A DNA stretch of 64,000 nucleotides from Fictibacillus aquaticus (GTDB lineage: Bacteria; Bacillota; Bacilli; Bacillales; Fictibacillaceae): assembly GCF_002245695.1 (NCBI RefSeq), contig NZ_NOII01000001.1, positions 744,001-808,000 on the forward strand. Direction: 5' to 3'. A program made the position numbers and the translations under genes. The notes beneath the pieces were generated by a model that did no database searches, was not told the DNA's origin, and saw only the letters and a program-made list of their open reading frames with translations. Below are positions 35,620 through 44,480 of this stretch, piece after piece. Each line of letters starts with the position of its first letter. Position 1 is the first letter of the stretch.

Positions 35620-35789
35620 TTTATCTAAGATGAATTCAAGATGATCCAGCGAAAGTAATAAATGCATCATCCAATGCAATATTGGAAGAATGTGAACCTT
35701 TCTCAGGATTTAGGCATTGGATTACATAGTCAATCCCGCGAACTTCTTACAAATACAGAAGGAAGCAATAACCTTTATAAAAGAAATAA

Positions 35790-35816
35790 AAAATCCTTCC
35801 TGCAAGGAAGGATTTT
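35790..35816 (-). terminator. Histidine kinase gene terminator
   Basis: A 12-bp perfect stem (35790-35801 with 35805-35816), followed by a T-run on the minus strand, overlaps the stop codon. Confidence 0.88.
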
Positions 35817-36954
35817 ACTTTGCCATATATGGCAGCTTGATTAGGAAAGCTGTTTCTTTATTATTTGAGTCAACGATGATCTGCCCGGAATGCTTTTCGA
35901 CGATTTGTTTACATACTGAAAGTCCGAGGCCAGTGCCTAGTGACTTAGTGGTCACAAACGGTTCAAAAATGTTTTCGAGCATATATGCCGGAATTTGTTC
36001 ACCATTATTGACTATTTTCACTTCACATTGTGCTTCATCTTTCGTGAGATGCACGTTAATTCTTCTCTCTCCTTGTATATGGCAAAGTTCTTCAACAGCA
36101 TTATTCAGGATATTTAGCAGCACTTGTTTAATTTGAGATGGATCTCCTTCTACCCAAATACCCGGAGTGATCACAATGCTGTGTACAATGTTGGATTCTG
36201 AGAAACGAGGGTACATGAAATCCACCATCTCATGCACGATCTGCGACAAATGAAACGGCCTTACACGGTCCTCAAGGTTTTTCATCTTAGACAGATACAA
36301 AAATTGAGTGACCTTATCCTCGAGGCTTTCCATTTCATTTTGAATAATCTCAAAATAATGCGATGACTTTTCTGGAAAAGGCTGCTCTTTTTGAAGCAGA
36401 TAAATAAATCCTTTTATGGATGTAAGCGGATTGCGAAATTCATGAGCGAAACTTGCTGCAATTTGTCCGAGCATCGTCAGGCGGTCATGGTGCATCTCCT
36501 GAATAAATTGATTCTTGCTTTTGATGATCTCATCTTTAAGACGCGAAAATTCTTTAACTGCCATGTAAAGCAGCTGGTCAAAGAAATCATTGATCTTCAT
36601 GATTCCTTTTCCTTTTTCATGCTCTGACAGTAAAGAACAGAAGACGAGTTCTGTCACGATTTTCCTGCCTTTATTAATGTTAAAGACAAAATCACCGATA
36701 TTGGCCTCTGCCTCAATCCGCTCCTGAGCAATTTTCCGGGTTAGCCGGTCCGTCATCTCTAGTTCATTCGAATGCAAATATGCTGTCAAAGCCAGCAATG
36801 TATGCCTGCCATTATGCTCGATTTCCTTATAAAAAGGGTCTGCAGGAGAAAGCAATGCACTGCCGAACCATTCTTCGACTATTGTTTCATGGTGGTCGCT
36901 CAAGAAGGCTATCAGCTTTGCCGTTTCTTCTGCTTCATTTTTTAGATTTGACAT
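35815..36954 (-). CDS. Orphan sporulation-type sensor histidine kinase
   Basis: A 379-residue soluble kinase. Residues about 1-160 are an all-helical sensor region, which by pattern resembles the RsbRD N-terminal type (LIAFLSDHHETIVEEWFGS). Next come the dimerisation H-box SFAHEFRNPLTSIKGF and an ATPase domain with the N-box NILNNAVEEL, FEPFVTTK and GTGLGLSVC. The H-box resembles Kin-type sporulation kinases feeding Spo0F. No response regulator lies nearby. ATG 36954 follows GGTGGAG; GTG 36966 is the alternative start. Confidence 0.82.
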   Translation of the reverse strand: MSNLKNEAEETAKLIAFLSDHHETIVEEWFGSALLSPADPFYKEIEHNGRHTLLALTAYLHSNELEMTDRLTRKIAQERIEAEANIGDFVFNINKGRKIVTELVFCSLLSEHEKGKGIMKINDFFDQLLYMAVKEFSRLKDEIIKSKNQFIQEMHHDRLTMLGQIAASFAHEFRNPLTSIKGFIYLLQKEQPFPEKSSHYFEIIQNEMESLEDKVTQFLYLSKMKNLEDRVRPFHLSQIVHEMVDFMYPRFSESNIVHSIVITPGIWVEGDPSQIKQVLLNILNNAVEELCHIQGERRINVHLTKDEAQCEVKIVNNGEQIPAYMLENIFEPFVTTKSLGTGLGLSVCKQIVEKHSGQIIVDSNNKETAFLIKLPYMAK

Positions 36955-37082
36955 AAGCGACTCCACCTTTCATGGACATTATTTGACTTTTATTATGAAG
37001 CAAGCAAGCAAAGACCACAACATTTAATGTTTAAAGTGTTATCTCAGGGGAAGGGTAAAACATACTAGCTAGGAGGGATATC

Positions 37083-37952
37083 ATGACGAATCATGAAAAC
37101 AAAAAGCAGACTATGCCGCCGCAGCATCAGGACCAGCAGCCTGGAATCGAATCAGAAATGAATCCTAAGCCGCAATCAGAACGCCGGTCGTATAAAGGAA
37201 GCGGCAAGCTTGAAAACAAAGTCGCTCTTATTACTGGAGGAGACAGCGGGATTGGAAAAGCAGCCGCCATCGCTTTTGCTAAAGAAGGCTGTGATGTTTC
37301 AATTGTTTACCTTGATGAGACGAGCGATGCAGAACTGACGAAACAGGAAGTAGAACAAGAAGGGCGCAGATGCCTTCTCTTCGCAGGTGATATCGGGGAT
37401 GAGTCATTTTGCCAAAAGGTTGTTAAACAGACAACTGAATCTCTCGGAGGTTTAGATATTCTTGTAAACAATGCGGCTGAACAGCACCCGCAGGACGGCA
37501 TTGAGAATATTTCCGCTGAACAGCTTGAAAAGACGTTTCGCACGAATATCTTCTCAATGTTTTATTTAACAAAAGCTGCTTTGCCATTTTTAAAAGAAGG
37601 AAGCTCCATTATTAATACGGCTTCAATTACTGCCTATCAAGGTCATCCAGAACTGATCGATTATTCGTCTACTAAAGGTGCAATTGTATCATTTACCCGT
37701 GCTCTCTCTAATTCACTTGTAAAAAAAGGCATCAGAGTGAATGGGGTAGCTCCAGGCCCAATTTGGACCCCGCTTATTCCTTCTACTTTTACAGAGGAAA
37801 AAGTAGGAAAGTTCGGTCAGAATACACCGATGAAAAGGCCAGGGCAGCCGGAAGAACTGGCTCCAGCCTATGTTTACCTTGCTTCTGAAGATTCATCTTA
37901 TGTATCGGGACAGATTATCCATATAAATGGCGGAACAGTTGTAAACGGCTGA
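37083..37952 (+). CDS. SDR-family oxidoreductase (general stress protein 39-like)
   Basis: A 289-residue classical short-chain dehydrogenase with an N-terminal Gln/Pro-rich tail of about 40 residues. The cofactor loop is ITGGDSGIGKAA, NNAA is present, and the active site is DYSSTKGA (YxxxK). The C-terminal HINGGTVVNG matches the YdaD/YhdF/YhxC group of stress-induced proteins in Bacillus. AGGAGGG precedes ATG 37083. A sigma-B promoter was sought but not convincingly found. Confidence 0.87.
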   Translation: MTNHENKKQTMPPQHQDQQPGIESEMNPKPQSERRSYKGSGKLENKVALITGGDSGIGKAAAIAFAKEGCDVSIVYLDETSDAELTKQEVEQEGRRCLLFAGDIGDESFCQKVVKQTTESLGGLDILVNNAAEQHPQDGIENISAEQLEKTFRTNIFSMFYLTKAALPFLKEGSSIINTASITAYQGHPELIDYSSTKGAIVSFTRALSNSLVKKGIRVNGVAPGPIWTPLIPSTFTEEKVGKFGQNTPMKRPGQPEELAPAYVYLASEDSSYVSGQIIHINGGTVVNG

Positions 37953-37968
37953 TCTGCCAAATTACTGC

Positions 37969-38003
37969 GGCACTTAGGGAACTTCCTTAAGTGTCTTTTT
38001 TTG
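37969..38003 (+). terminator. Terminator of the SDR gene
   Basis: An imperfect stem (37971-37978 with 37985-37993) is followed by CTTTTTTTG. Confidence 0.7.
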
Positions 38004-38081
38004 TACTGGAAAAATATACATGAAGAGTTTTTGCTGGTTGTCAAACACTAAAGATAGACATTCAGCGAAAGGAAGATCATT

Positions 38082-38954
38082 ATGCACACAATGTGGAAAG
38101 GAGCTATTAGCTTCGGTCTAGTCAACATACCTGTAAAACTTTTTGCAGCGACAGAAAGTAAGGATATTAAGATGCGCTATTTGCACGAAAAATGCCATAA
38201 CCCTATTCAATATGAAAAGATGTGCCCGGTTTGTGAGCAGGAGGTCGAACAGAACGACATTGTAAAAGGTTACGAATATGAGCCAGGAAAATTTGTGATT
38301 GTAGAAAAAGATGAGCTTGATTCACTTTCTTCTGCTGGAGGGAAAGCTATTGAGATTATCGATTTTGTCAGCCTTGATGAAATCGATCCTATTTTCTTTA
38401 ACCGCTCTTATTTTGTGGGTCCTGGCGAGAACGGAAATAAATCGTTCGCGCTGTTAAAAAAGGCGATGGATGACACTGGAAAAATCGGTCTTGCCAAGTT
38501 CACATTACGTTCAAAAGAACATCTTGCAGCTGTAAGGGTCTATGATAAGGGCTTAGTATTAGAGACTATCTTCTACCCTGATGAAGTCCGTAATGTCGAC
38601 CACGTACCTGGGCTGGCTGATGAAATCGAACTAAATGAAAAGGAACTGGAAATGGCTAAGCAGCTCATTGAACAGCTCACTTCACCATTCGAACCAGATA
38701 AATATCATGATGAATACCGAAATTCCGTGTTAGAACTCATTCATAGCAAAATTTCGGGTGATGAAATCAAGGTGGCGCGCGAAAAAGAAAAGACTAACGT
38801 GGTAGATCTTATGGAGGCTCTGCAAGCATCCATAGATGCCTCAAAATCGAAAACTGGTGCGGATGAGAAGAAAAAGAAGCCGGCTGAAAGTTCTCAAGCC
38901 AAAAAGGAGACAAAAAAGAAGAAGCCATCAGCTAAAAAGAAAGCTTCCAGCTGA
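38082..38954 (+). CDS. ku: Ku protein for non-homologous end joining
   Basis: A 290-residue bacterial Ku that binds broken DNA ends and recruits LigD. The Ku core begins MHTMWKGAISFGLVNIPVKL and spans about 250 residues. The last 30 residues are a Lys/Ser/Ala tail (KKKPSAKKKASS) of the type that contacts DNA. In B. subtilis ku-ligD (ykoV-ykoU) is expressed in the forespore; here the stop is two bases ahead of the ligase gene, so it is a tight operon. Confidence 0.95.
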   Translation: MHTMWKGAISFGLVNIPVKLFAATESKDIKMRYLHEKCHNPIQYEKMCPVCEQEVEQNDIVKGYEYEPGKFVIVEKDELDSLSSAGGKAIEIIDFVSLDEIDPIFFNRSYFVGPGENGNKSFALLKKAMDDTGKIGLAKFTLRSKEHLAAVRVYDKGLVLETIFYPDEVRNVDHVPGLADEIELNEKELEMAKQLIEQLTSPFEPDKYHDEYRNSVLELIHSKISGDEIKVAREKEKTNVVDLMEALQASIDASKSKTGADEKKKKPAESSQAKKETKKKKPSAKKKASS

Positions 38955-38956
38955 CG

Positions 38957-39919
38957 ATGGAAAAGTTTTTAAAACCGATGCTTCCATCGGTAGTCTCCTC
39001 TCTTCCTGAAGGGCAGGAATGGATCTATGAGATCAAATATGACGGATATCGCTGCTGCCTATACTGGGATGAAAATGAAATACGCATGACAAGCCGGAGA
39101 GGGCACGACCTTATCCTTCCTTTCCCTGAAGTGAAGGACTTTTTGCAGAAGCTTAGCAAACACCTCAAACCTGAACTGCCTATCATGCTTGATGGTGAGC
39201 TTTGCATCCTTCAGAATTCCGAAAAGGCGGATTTTGAAAAGATTCAGGCTAGAGGCCGGATGAAAAACAGGGATAGGATTCTTCAAAGTGCCGAAGAAAC
39301 ACCTGCGACATTTTTAGCTTTCGACTGTTTAATGGTAAAGGGATCGCACATACTGCAGCAGCCCCTTAATATCCGCAAAGAAATACTGCACTCGTTTCTA
39401 ACGGCAGTGAACGCAGCTGATACCGTTGTCCCTGCAAGACCGTTAAATGGCATCACATACATCAAAAATCGAGAAAAAGCCCTTGATATGGTAAAGAAAG
39501 CTGACGGAGAGGGGATTGTTGCCAAACAGCTTGGAAGCAGATGGCAGGCTGGACTGCGGACAACCCAATGGGTAAAGTGGAAGAACGTAAAAAAAGCTTG
39601 TTTCGTTGTTACGGCATTTGATGAAACTAACGGGTTCTTCCACGTGGGAGCAGTAAAAAACGGCAAAATCCTTGCAGCTGGCCTGTTTTCAAATGGGCTG
39701 TCTCCCGAAGAACGGGAAGCTTTGGTTCAGATAATCAAGAATAATGCGTCACTTAAAAAAGGCTCCCTCATACTTGTGGAACCGTTTTTGTGTGTAGAGC
39801 TTGAATTCCTTGAACTTTATAAAAATCAAATCAGACATCCTCGCTTTTCTGCTTTTCTTTTCAACATGTCATGGGAGGACTGCACATGGGAAAACGTTAT
39901 AAAGAACAGCACAACATAA
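38957..39919 (+). CDS. ligD: LigD ligase subunit (ATP-dependent DNA ligase domain)
   Basis: A 320-residue protein containing only the ligase part of LigD. The adenylation lysine is Lys27 in YEIKYDGYR (KxDG), followed by GELCIL, FLAFDCL, EGIVAK and the motif V region QWVKWKN. An OB-fold follows to about residue 300. In B. subtilis ligase and polymerase domains form one chain of about 611 residues, ligase first. Here the frame stops at 39919 and the polymerase continues in the -1 frame as a separate gene overlapping by 34 bases. Confidence 0.92.
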   Translation: MEKFLKPMLPSVVSSLPEGQEWIYEIKYDGYRCCLYWDENEIRMTSRRGHDLILPFPEVKDFLQKLSKHLKPELPIMLDGELCILQNSEKADFEKIQARGRMKNRDRILQSAEETPATFLAFDCLMVKGSHILQQPLNIRKEILHSFLTAVNAADTVVPARPLNGITYIKNREKALDMVKKADGEGIVAKQLGSRWQAGLRTTQWVKWKNVKKACFVVTAFDETNGFFHVGAVKNGKILAAGLFSNGLSPEEREALVQIIKNNASLKKGSLILVEPFLCVELEFLELYKNQIRHPRFSAFLFNMSWEDCTWENVIKNSTT

Positions 39920-40806
39920 ATATAAACGGTGCAGAAGTAACTATTACAAGCCCTGATAAACCGGTATGGCCAGAGAAAGGGCTTGTCAAATTGCAATACC
40001 TCCAGTATTTAAGTACCTTTGCGCCTTACATCCTCCCATTTCTTTCTGACCGTACGTTAACTTTGATTCGCTATCCCCATGGCATAGACGGCGAACGATT
40101 TTATCAGAAAAACTGTCCCGATTATGCTCCCGATTTTGTTAAAACTTTCAAGGAAGACAGCATCGAATATGTTGTCTGCTCTAATCTTGAAACGCTTCTT
40201 TGGCTCGGAAATCAGCTTGCTCTTGAACTGCACATCCCTTTCAGGAAAGTGTCCTCCCGCTTCCCTTCAGAAATTGTGATGGACCTTGATCCTCCATCAA
40301 GAAAAGAGTTTCATCTCGCTGCAGAAGCTGGCCTGATTATTAAAGAGGTGTGCGATTCTCTCGGCCTTATTACATTCATTAAAACGAGCGGGAATAAAGG
40401 GATGCAGGTTTACGTTCCGCTGCCTGATAATCGTTTCACATTTGATGATACAAGAATCTTTACATGCTTTCTCGCCACATATCTTGTCACCAAAGAGCCT
40501 CGTTTTTTTACGACAGAAAGGCTTAAAAAAAACAGAGGCAGCAAGTGTTATATAGATTTTATCCAGCACGCAGAAGGTAAAACGATCATCGCGCCGTATT
40601 CTGCAAGAGGAAATAAGGAAGCGCTCGTAGCAGCTCCTTTATTTTGGAATGAGGTAAGTCCCAGCCTAAATCCTGAAGACTTTTCGGTCGATAGCATGGA
40701 GGAGAGATTGAACAAGCTTGGAGACCCTTTTAAGGAATATTTCATCACTAAGGATAAACAGCCTTTCGAACGAGTGTTAACGGCTTTGAAAGAAAACAGC
40801 AGTTAA
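39886..40806 (+). CDS. LigD polymerase subunit (archaeo-eukaryotic primase type)
   Basis: A 307-residue stand-alone polymerase domain of LigD, which fills gaps and adds ribonucleotides at breaks. Family features are SPDKPVWPEKGLVK, RYPHGIDGERFYQKNCP, the catalytic pair Asp133 and Asp135 in VMDLDPPS, and KTSGNKGMQVYVPL. ATG 39886 is chosen: GGGAGG lies seven bases upstream inside the ligase gene. ATG 39871 is in frame but lies on that site. The overlap in a different frame suggests coupled translation of two chains. Confidence 0.92.
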   Translation: MGKRYKEQHNININGAEVTITSPDKPVWPEKGLVKLQYLQYLSTFAPYILPFLSDRTLTLIRYPHGIDGERFYQKNCPDYAPDFVKTFKEDSIEYVVCSNLETLLWLGNQLALELHIPFRKVSSRFPSEIVMDLDPPSRKEFHLAAEAGLIIKEVCDSLGLITFIKTSGNKGMQVYVPLPDNRFTFDDTRIFTCFLATYLVTKEPRFFTTERLKKNRGSKCYIDFIQHAEGKTIIAPYSARGNKEALVAAPLFWNEVSPSLNPEDFSVDSMEERLNKLGDPFKEYFITKDKQPFERVLTALKENSS

Positions 40807-40865
40807 TAATACGAGGCTTTTTCCGCCAATACTCAATAGCCATAGTCACTCAAAAGAACGAAATT

Positions 40866-40907
40866 CAAAAAAAAGAAACAGATGAATATATCACACTGTT
40901 TCTTTTT
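40866..40907 (-). terminator. Terminator of the LacI-type regulator gene
   Basis: Stem AAAAGAAACAG (40871-40881) with CTGTTTCTTTT (from 40896), overlapping the stop codon; T-rich on the minus side. Confidence 0.8.
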
Positions 40908-41928
40908 CTGCTAATTTAGGTTTGCACGATTGTCTGATTATCAGGTTATGAGGGACCACAACCCGTTTAGCCGGTGCACACGTCTGAATGCAGTCGAGCA
41001 GTCCGCCAGCCGCTTCATATCCTAGCTGAAAGATATTGATATCCACAGAAGTCAGCGGCGGCGATGAGAGCTCAGAGAGCATCACGTTGTTGAAGCTTGC
41101 GACAGAGATGTGTTCTGGCACTGACAGTCCAATTTCGTGCAATGTACTGATCACACCGAACGTCATCAGATCGTCCATTACTACAAGCGCTGTAGGAGGC
41201 TCAGGCAGAGAAAACAATTCCCTTACGGCTTCCTGACCGCCCTCCTTCAGGAACTCCTCGTGAACAATATACTGGTCCTTATAATGAAGTCCAGCGTCAC
41301 GGATAGCCTTTTCGTATCCCAAAAGCCTGTCGATCGTCACGACAAGATTCAAGTTGCCTCCGACAAATCCGATTCTTTCATGCCCAAGAGAGATCAAATA
41401 CTGTGTCAATTCTTGAGCAGCTTTAAAGTTATCATTATCGATGTGGGTGATGAGTTCGGCATTTTTATAAGGCTTGCCAATGACAGTAAAAGGAAACTCC
41501 TGTTCCTGCAAATACGTCATTATGCGGTCATCCACGCGTGAATAGAGCAGGATGATGCCATCGACACGTCTTCCCTGCACCATCTGGACAACACCTTCGA
41601 AAATCTCATCTTCTGTTTTGCCTGTTGACATATACAGTGCATAATCTTTTTCATGTGCTTTTGTTGATATCCCTCTGATTACTTCGGGGAAAAACGGATT
41701 TTGAAAAGCATGGTCGGCCGAGCTTGGCATAACAAGACCGATCGCCTGTGTTGATCGGTTTGCCAGGCTGCGCGCATTAAAATTGGGGTGATACCCCAGA
41801 TATTCCATAGCTTCTTTTACTTTCCGCTTCGTTTTTTCCGAAATGCGAGGATTGTTGGCGATAACTCGTGAAACGGTTGAAGGCGCAACATCAGCCAATT
41901 TCGCGACATCCTTAATCGTTACTGCCAT
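40891..41928 (-). CDS. LacI-family maltodextrin regulator (MalR/MdxR type)
   Basis: A 345-residue repressor/activator. The helix-turn-helix is TIKDVAKLADVAPSTVSRVI and the hinge helix is ARSLANR. The sugar-binding core starts IGLVMPSSADH. Its position, ahead of amylase and maltodextrin transport genes, fits MdxR/MalR of other Firmicutes. A LacI-type operator in the mdxE-like promoter (47177-47186) is a likely target. A GAAAGCG-TTTC palindrome near 42024-42037 may mediate self-control. Confidence 0.88.
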   Translation of the reverse strand: MAVTIKDVAKLADVAPSTVSRVIANNPRISEKTKRKVKEAMEYLGYHPNFNARSLANRSTQAIGLVMPSSADHAFQNPFFPEVIRGISTKAHEKDYALYMSTGKTEDEIFEGVVQMVQGRRVDGIILLYSRVDDRIMTYLQEQEFPFTVIGKPYKNAELITHIDNDNFKAAQELTQYLISLGHERIGFVGGNLNLVVTIDRLLGYEKAIRDAGLHYKDQYIVHEEFLKEGGQEAVRELFSLPEPPTALVVMDDLMTFGVISTLHEIGLSVPEHISVASFNNVMLSELSSPPLTSVDINIFQLGYEAAGGLLDCIQTCAPAKRVVVPHNLIIRQSCKPKLAEKETV

Positions 41929-42080
41929 GCTTTTTCCCCTCCTTTCCCTATAGAAAACTTGGCTGATGCCATGATTTAAGCCAGCCTTAGTTGCACTAAT
42001 ACTTTACACTTTGTAACCTAAGAAAGCGTTTCCTTATAAATTCCAAATATATTGTAATTGATACTCAGCAAGCAAACAAG

Positions 42081-43643
42081 TTATTGTGATAATTTCCTGT
42101 GTCTCATAACCGCTGCAGCTATAATCACAGCAACCGCCGCTCCACCTGTGAGCCATGCCCATAACGGAATCGAGCTGCCCTTCATCGGGCTTAACACTTG
42201 CGCTGTCTCTGGCGGCATATTCAGCTTGGCACTGCCTTTGCTTACATCTGCATTTACTTCAGCAGCTGATGTAATGAGGCTGTTGAGAGAGCCATACCCC
42301 TTCAGGTCGCGGTCTTTTAATGTGATGGACTGCTTTTCTTTGCTGTTATTATAAGCGATATACACGATATCGCCCTTAAACTTCCTTTTAAATACAATGG
42401 TGCTGCCTTTTTCGTAAACAAGCTTATAATCACCGCGTCTTAACGCAGGCTGTTCCTGACGCAGCTTCGCTATTTCCGAGGTGAAGTCTTCCATTTTGTT
42501 TTCAGACGGAAATTCCATCATGTGACGGTTATCTGGATCTTTGCCGCCATCCATCATATGTTCTGTCCCCTGATATAAAATCGGAATCCCGGGTGCCGTG
42601 TACAAATACGTGAGAGCAAGACGAAGCCTTTTTTCCGGATCCTCGTTTTTCAAAAGCGCCTGTCTCGTAAAACGGATATTGTCATGGTTATCGAGAAAAT
42701 TCCCCATTTCATAAGGCTTGCTGTAATAATAGCTGTTTCGATCCCAAACAGAAGCGAGTTCAGACAGCGGCTGGCCGCTCTCGCTAAAGGCGAGCGTCAT
42801 CTCATTGTAAAGCGGATAATCAACAAACGATTCAATGCCTGCCTCGCTGTAATCTGCAATGTATTCCGGGTTGTCATGCCAAACTTCTCCAAGCAGATAA
42901 AAGTCCGGTTTCTCCTTTTTTACCGCTTTAGAAAAATCGCTCCAAAACGACTTAGGCACATGTTTGACCGTATCCAGGCGGTAGCCATCGATATTCGTTT
43001 CTTTTATCCAATATACAGCCATGTCGAGCAAATATTTTCTCGTGCTTTCGTTTTCCTGATTCAAATCAGGCAAACCTGAAAGCCAGCCTTCTTCAACCTG
43101 TTTCTGATCATTGTAGTCATATATTTCCTGCTGTTCGTGGTACCAGCCCTTTTTATCCGGATCGTTCAGCCATTCATGCTTGTAGCCGGTATGATTGACA
43201 ACAAGATCTAGAATTACCTTCATTTCGCGTTTGTGAGCTTCTTTTACGAGCTCCTTTACATCTTGAATCGTTCCAAAATGTTCTTCCACTTGAAGGAAAT
43301 CCTCTGTCCAATACCCGTGGTAGCCTTTTTCCTCATTCTTTACGATCGGCGTCAGCCAGATAGCTGTTGAGCCGAGATCTTTGATATAATCCAGCTTTTT
43401 TGTGATACCTTTAATATCCCCGCCATGATAGGCATACGGGTCCTCAATGTCACTGTCTAGATCATTAGATGTGTCGCCGTTATAAAAGCGGTCCACCATG
43501 ATAAAGTACACCGCTTCATCCTGCCAGTTCCTCTCCTTTTCCTCTTCTGCAAGCGCATTCATTTCTGAAGAGAAAAAAAGGAGAAACGGGAGCAGCATGA
43601 TGAGGCACTTGCTGCCCCTCACCGTTTTTCCTTTCACTTCCAT
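42081..43643 (-). CDS. Extracellular, membrane-anchored alpha-amylase (GH13)
   Basis: A 520-residue glycoside hydrolase. A signal peptide (about residues 13-33, LIMLLPFLLFFSSEMNALA) is followed by the GH13 barrel. Catalytic regions are DLVVNHTG, GYRLDTVKH (nucleophile Asp), LLGEVWHD (acid Glu) and FLDNHDNIRF (Asp). At the C-terminus a hydrophobic helix (WAWLTGGAAVAVIIAAAVM) followed by RHRKLSQ anchors the enzyme with its catalytic domain outside. It would cut starch at the cell surface for the adjacent importer. Start overlaps the permease stop (TAATG). Confidence 0.9.
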   Translation of the reverse strand: MEVKGKTVRGSKCLIMLLPFLLFFSSEMNALAEEEKERNWQDEAVYFIMVDRFYNGDTSNDLDSDIEDPYAYHGGDIKGITKKLDYIKDLGSTAIWLTPIVKNEEKGYHGYWTEDFLQVEEHFGTIQDVKELVKEAHKREMKVILDLVVNHTGYKHEWLNDPDKKGWYHEQQEIYDYNDQKQVEEGWLSGLPDLNQENESTRKYLLDMAVYWIKETNIDGYRLDTVKHVPKSFWSDFSKAVKKEKPDFYLLGEVWHDNPEYIADYSEAGIESFVDYPLYNEMTLAFSESGQPLSELASVWDRNSYYYSKPYEMGNFLDNHDNIRFTRQALLKNEDPEKRLRLALTYLYTAPGIPILYQGTEHMMDGGKDPDNRHMMEFPSENKMEDFTSEIAKLRQEQPALRRGDYKLVYEKGSTIVFKRKFKGDIVYIAYNNSKEKQSITLKDRDLKGYGSLNSLITSAAEVNADVSKGSAKLNMPPETAQVLSPMKGSSIPLWAWLTGGAAVAVIIAAAVMRHRKLSQ

Positions 43644-44479
43644 TAACCTTTCGTTCCGCCAGCCGTCAGACCGGACACGAAGTAACGCTGCAGCGATAAG
43701 AATAGGATACCGATTGGAATGGCAATCAGTACGGATCCTGCTGCAAAAGTCGTAAAGCTGTTGCCGAACTCATCGGAAATCATGTTATAAAGTCCGATGG
43801 CAAGCGTGAACTTTTCTGGGGAACGAAGAAGCACGGACGCCAGGATAAAGTCTGCAAAAGGTGAAATAAAGCTGAAAAGTGCAACGACAGCAAGAATCGG
43901 CTTTGAAAGGGGCAGGATGATCTGGAAGAAGATTCTGAAATGCCCCGCACCATCCATGCGTGCTGACTCATCCAATTCTTTTGGAATCGTGTCATAATAA
44001 CCTTTTGCAAGCCACGTATTCATCGGGATCAGTCCGCCAACATAAACGAGAACAAGCCCAAAATGCGTATCAAGCAGCTTTACCTGATCTGCCAAGATGA
44101 AGATTGCAAGAATCGCGACGAACTGAGGCACCATCTGCAAGACCAGGAAAAGCAAAAGACCATTTTTGCGTCCGATAAATTTATAGCGAGAGAACGCATA
44201 TGCTGTCAGTCCGATAAAGATAACAGCAAGAACCATTGTAAAGAAACAGACTTTCAGAGTGTTCCAGTACCATGTAAGATAATCAGTGTTCTCGAACAAG
44301 TTTTTGTAATGGGCGAGTGTTGCGTTTTCAGGAATTATAGTTGAGCTCATCAAACTGTTTCCTGGATTAAAGGAAGAGCCGATTACCCATAATACCGGAT
44401 AAACAACAACTACGATTGCAGCTAATAAAATAATGTACGACAAGGTTAGACGGATATACTTTGCGGTTTTTATGCTCAT
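43643..44479 (-). CDS. mdxG: Maltodextrin ABC transporter permease MdxG/MalG
   Basis: A 278-residue permease with six helices. The EAA loop ELDESARMDGAGHFRIFFQI is visible, and the C-terminal RYFVSGLTAGGTKG matches the MalG tail. ATG 44479 lies one base after the mdxF stop and follows GAGGGG; ATG 44497 is an alternative inside mdxF. Coupled to mdxF upstream and the amylase downstream. Confidence 0.92.
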   Translation of the reverse strand: MSIKTAKYIRLTLSYIILLAAIVVVVYPVLWVIGSSFNPGNSLMSSTIIPENATLAHYKNLFENTDYLTWYWNTLKVCFFTMVLAVIFIGLTAYAFSRYKFIGRKNGLLLFLVLQMVPQFVAILAIFILADQVKLLDTHFGLVLVYVGGLIPMNTWLAKGYYDTIPKELDESARMDGAGHFRIFFQIILPLSKPILAVVALFSFISPFADFILASVLLRSPEKFTLAIGLYNMISDEFGNSFTTFAAGSVLIAIPIGILFLSLQRYFVSGLTAGGTKG

Positions 44480-44480
44480 G

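Noticed and set aside
35450-35644. Frames running through dispersed repeat copies B and C (also 21980-22162)
   Set aside because: The translations merely read through the repeat (for example RTLSAGRAVSHSPL) and differ in frame between copies; the element is non-coding.
37029-37058. A sigma-B-like promoter (GTTTAA and GGGTAA) ahead of the SDR stress-protein gene
   Set aside because: The spacing is 18 bp, longer than the usual 12-15; GTGTTA gives only about 11. Not convincing without expression data.
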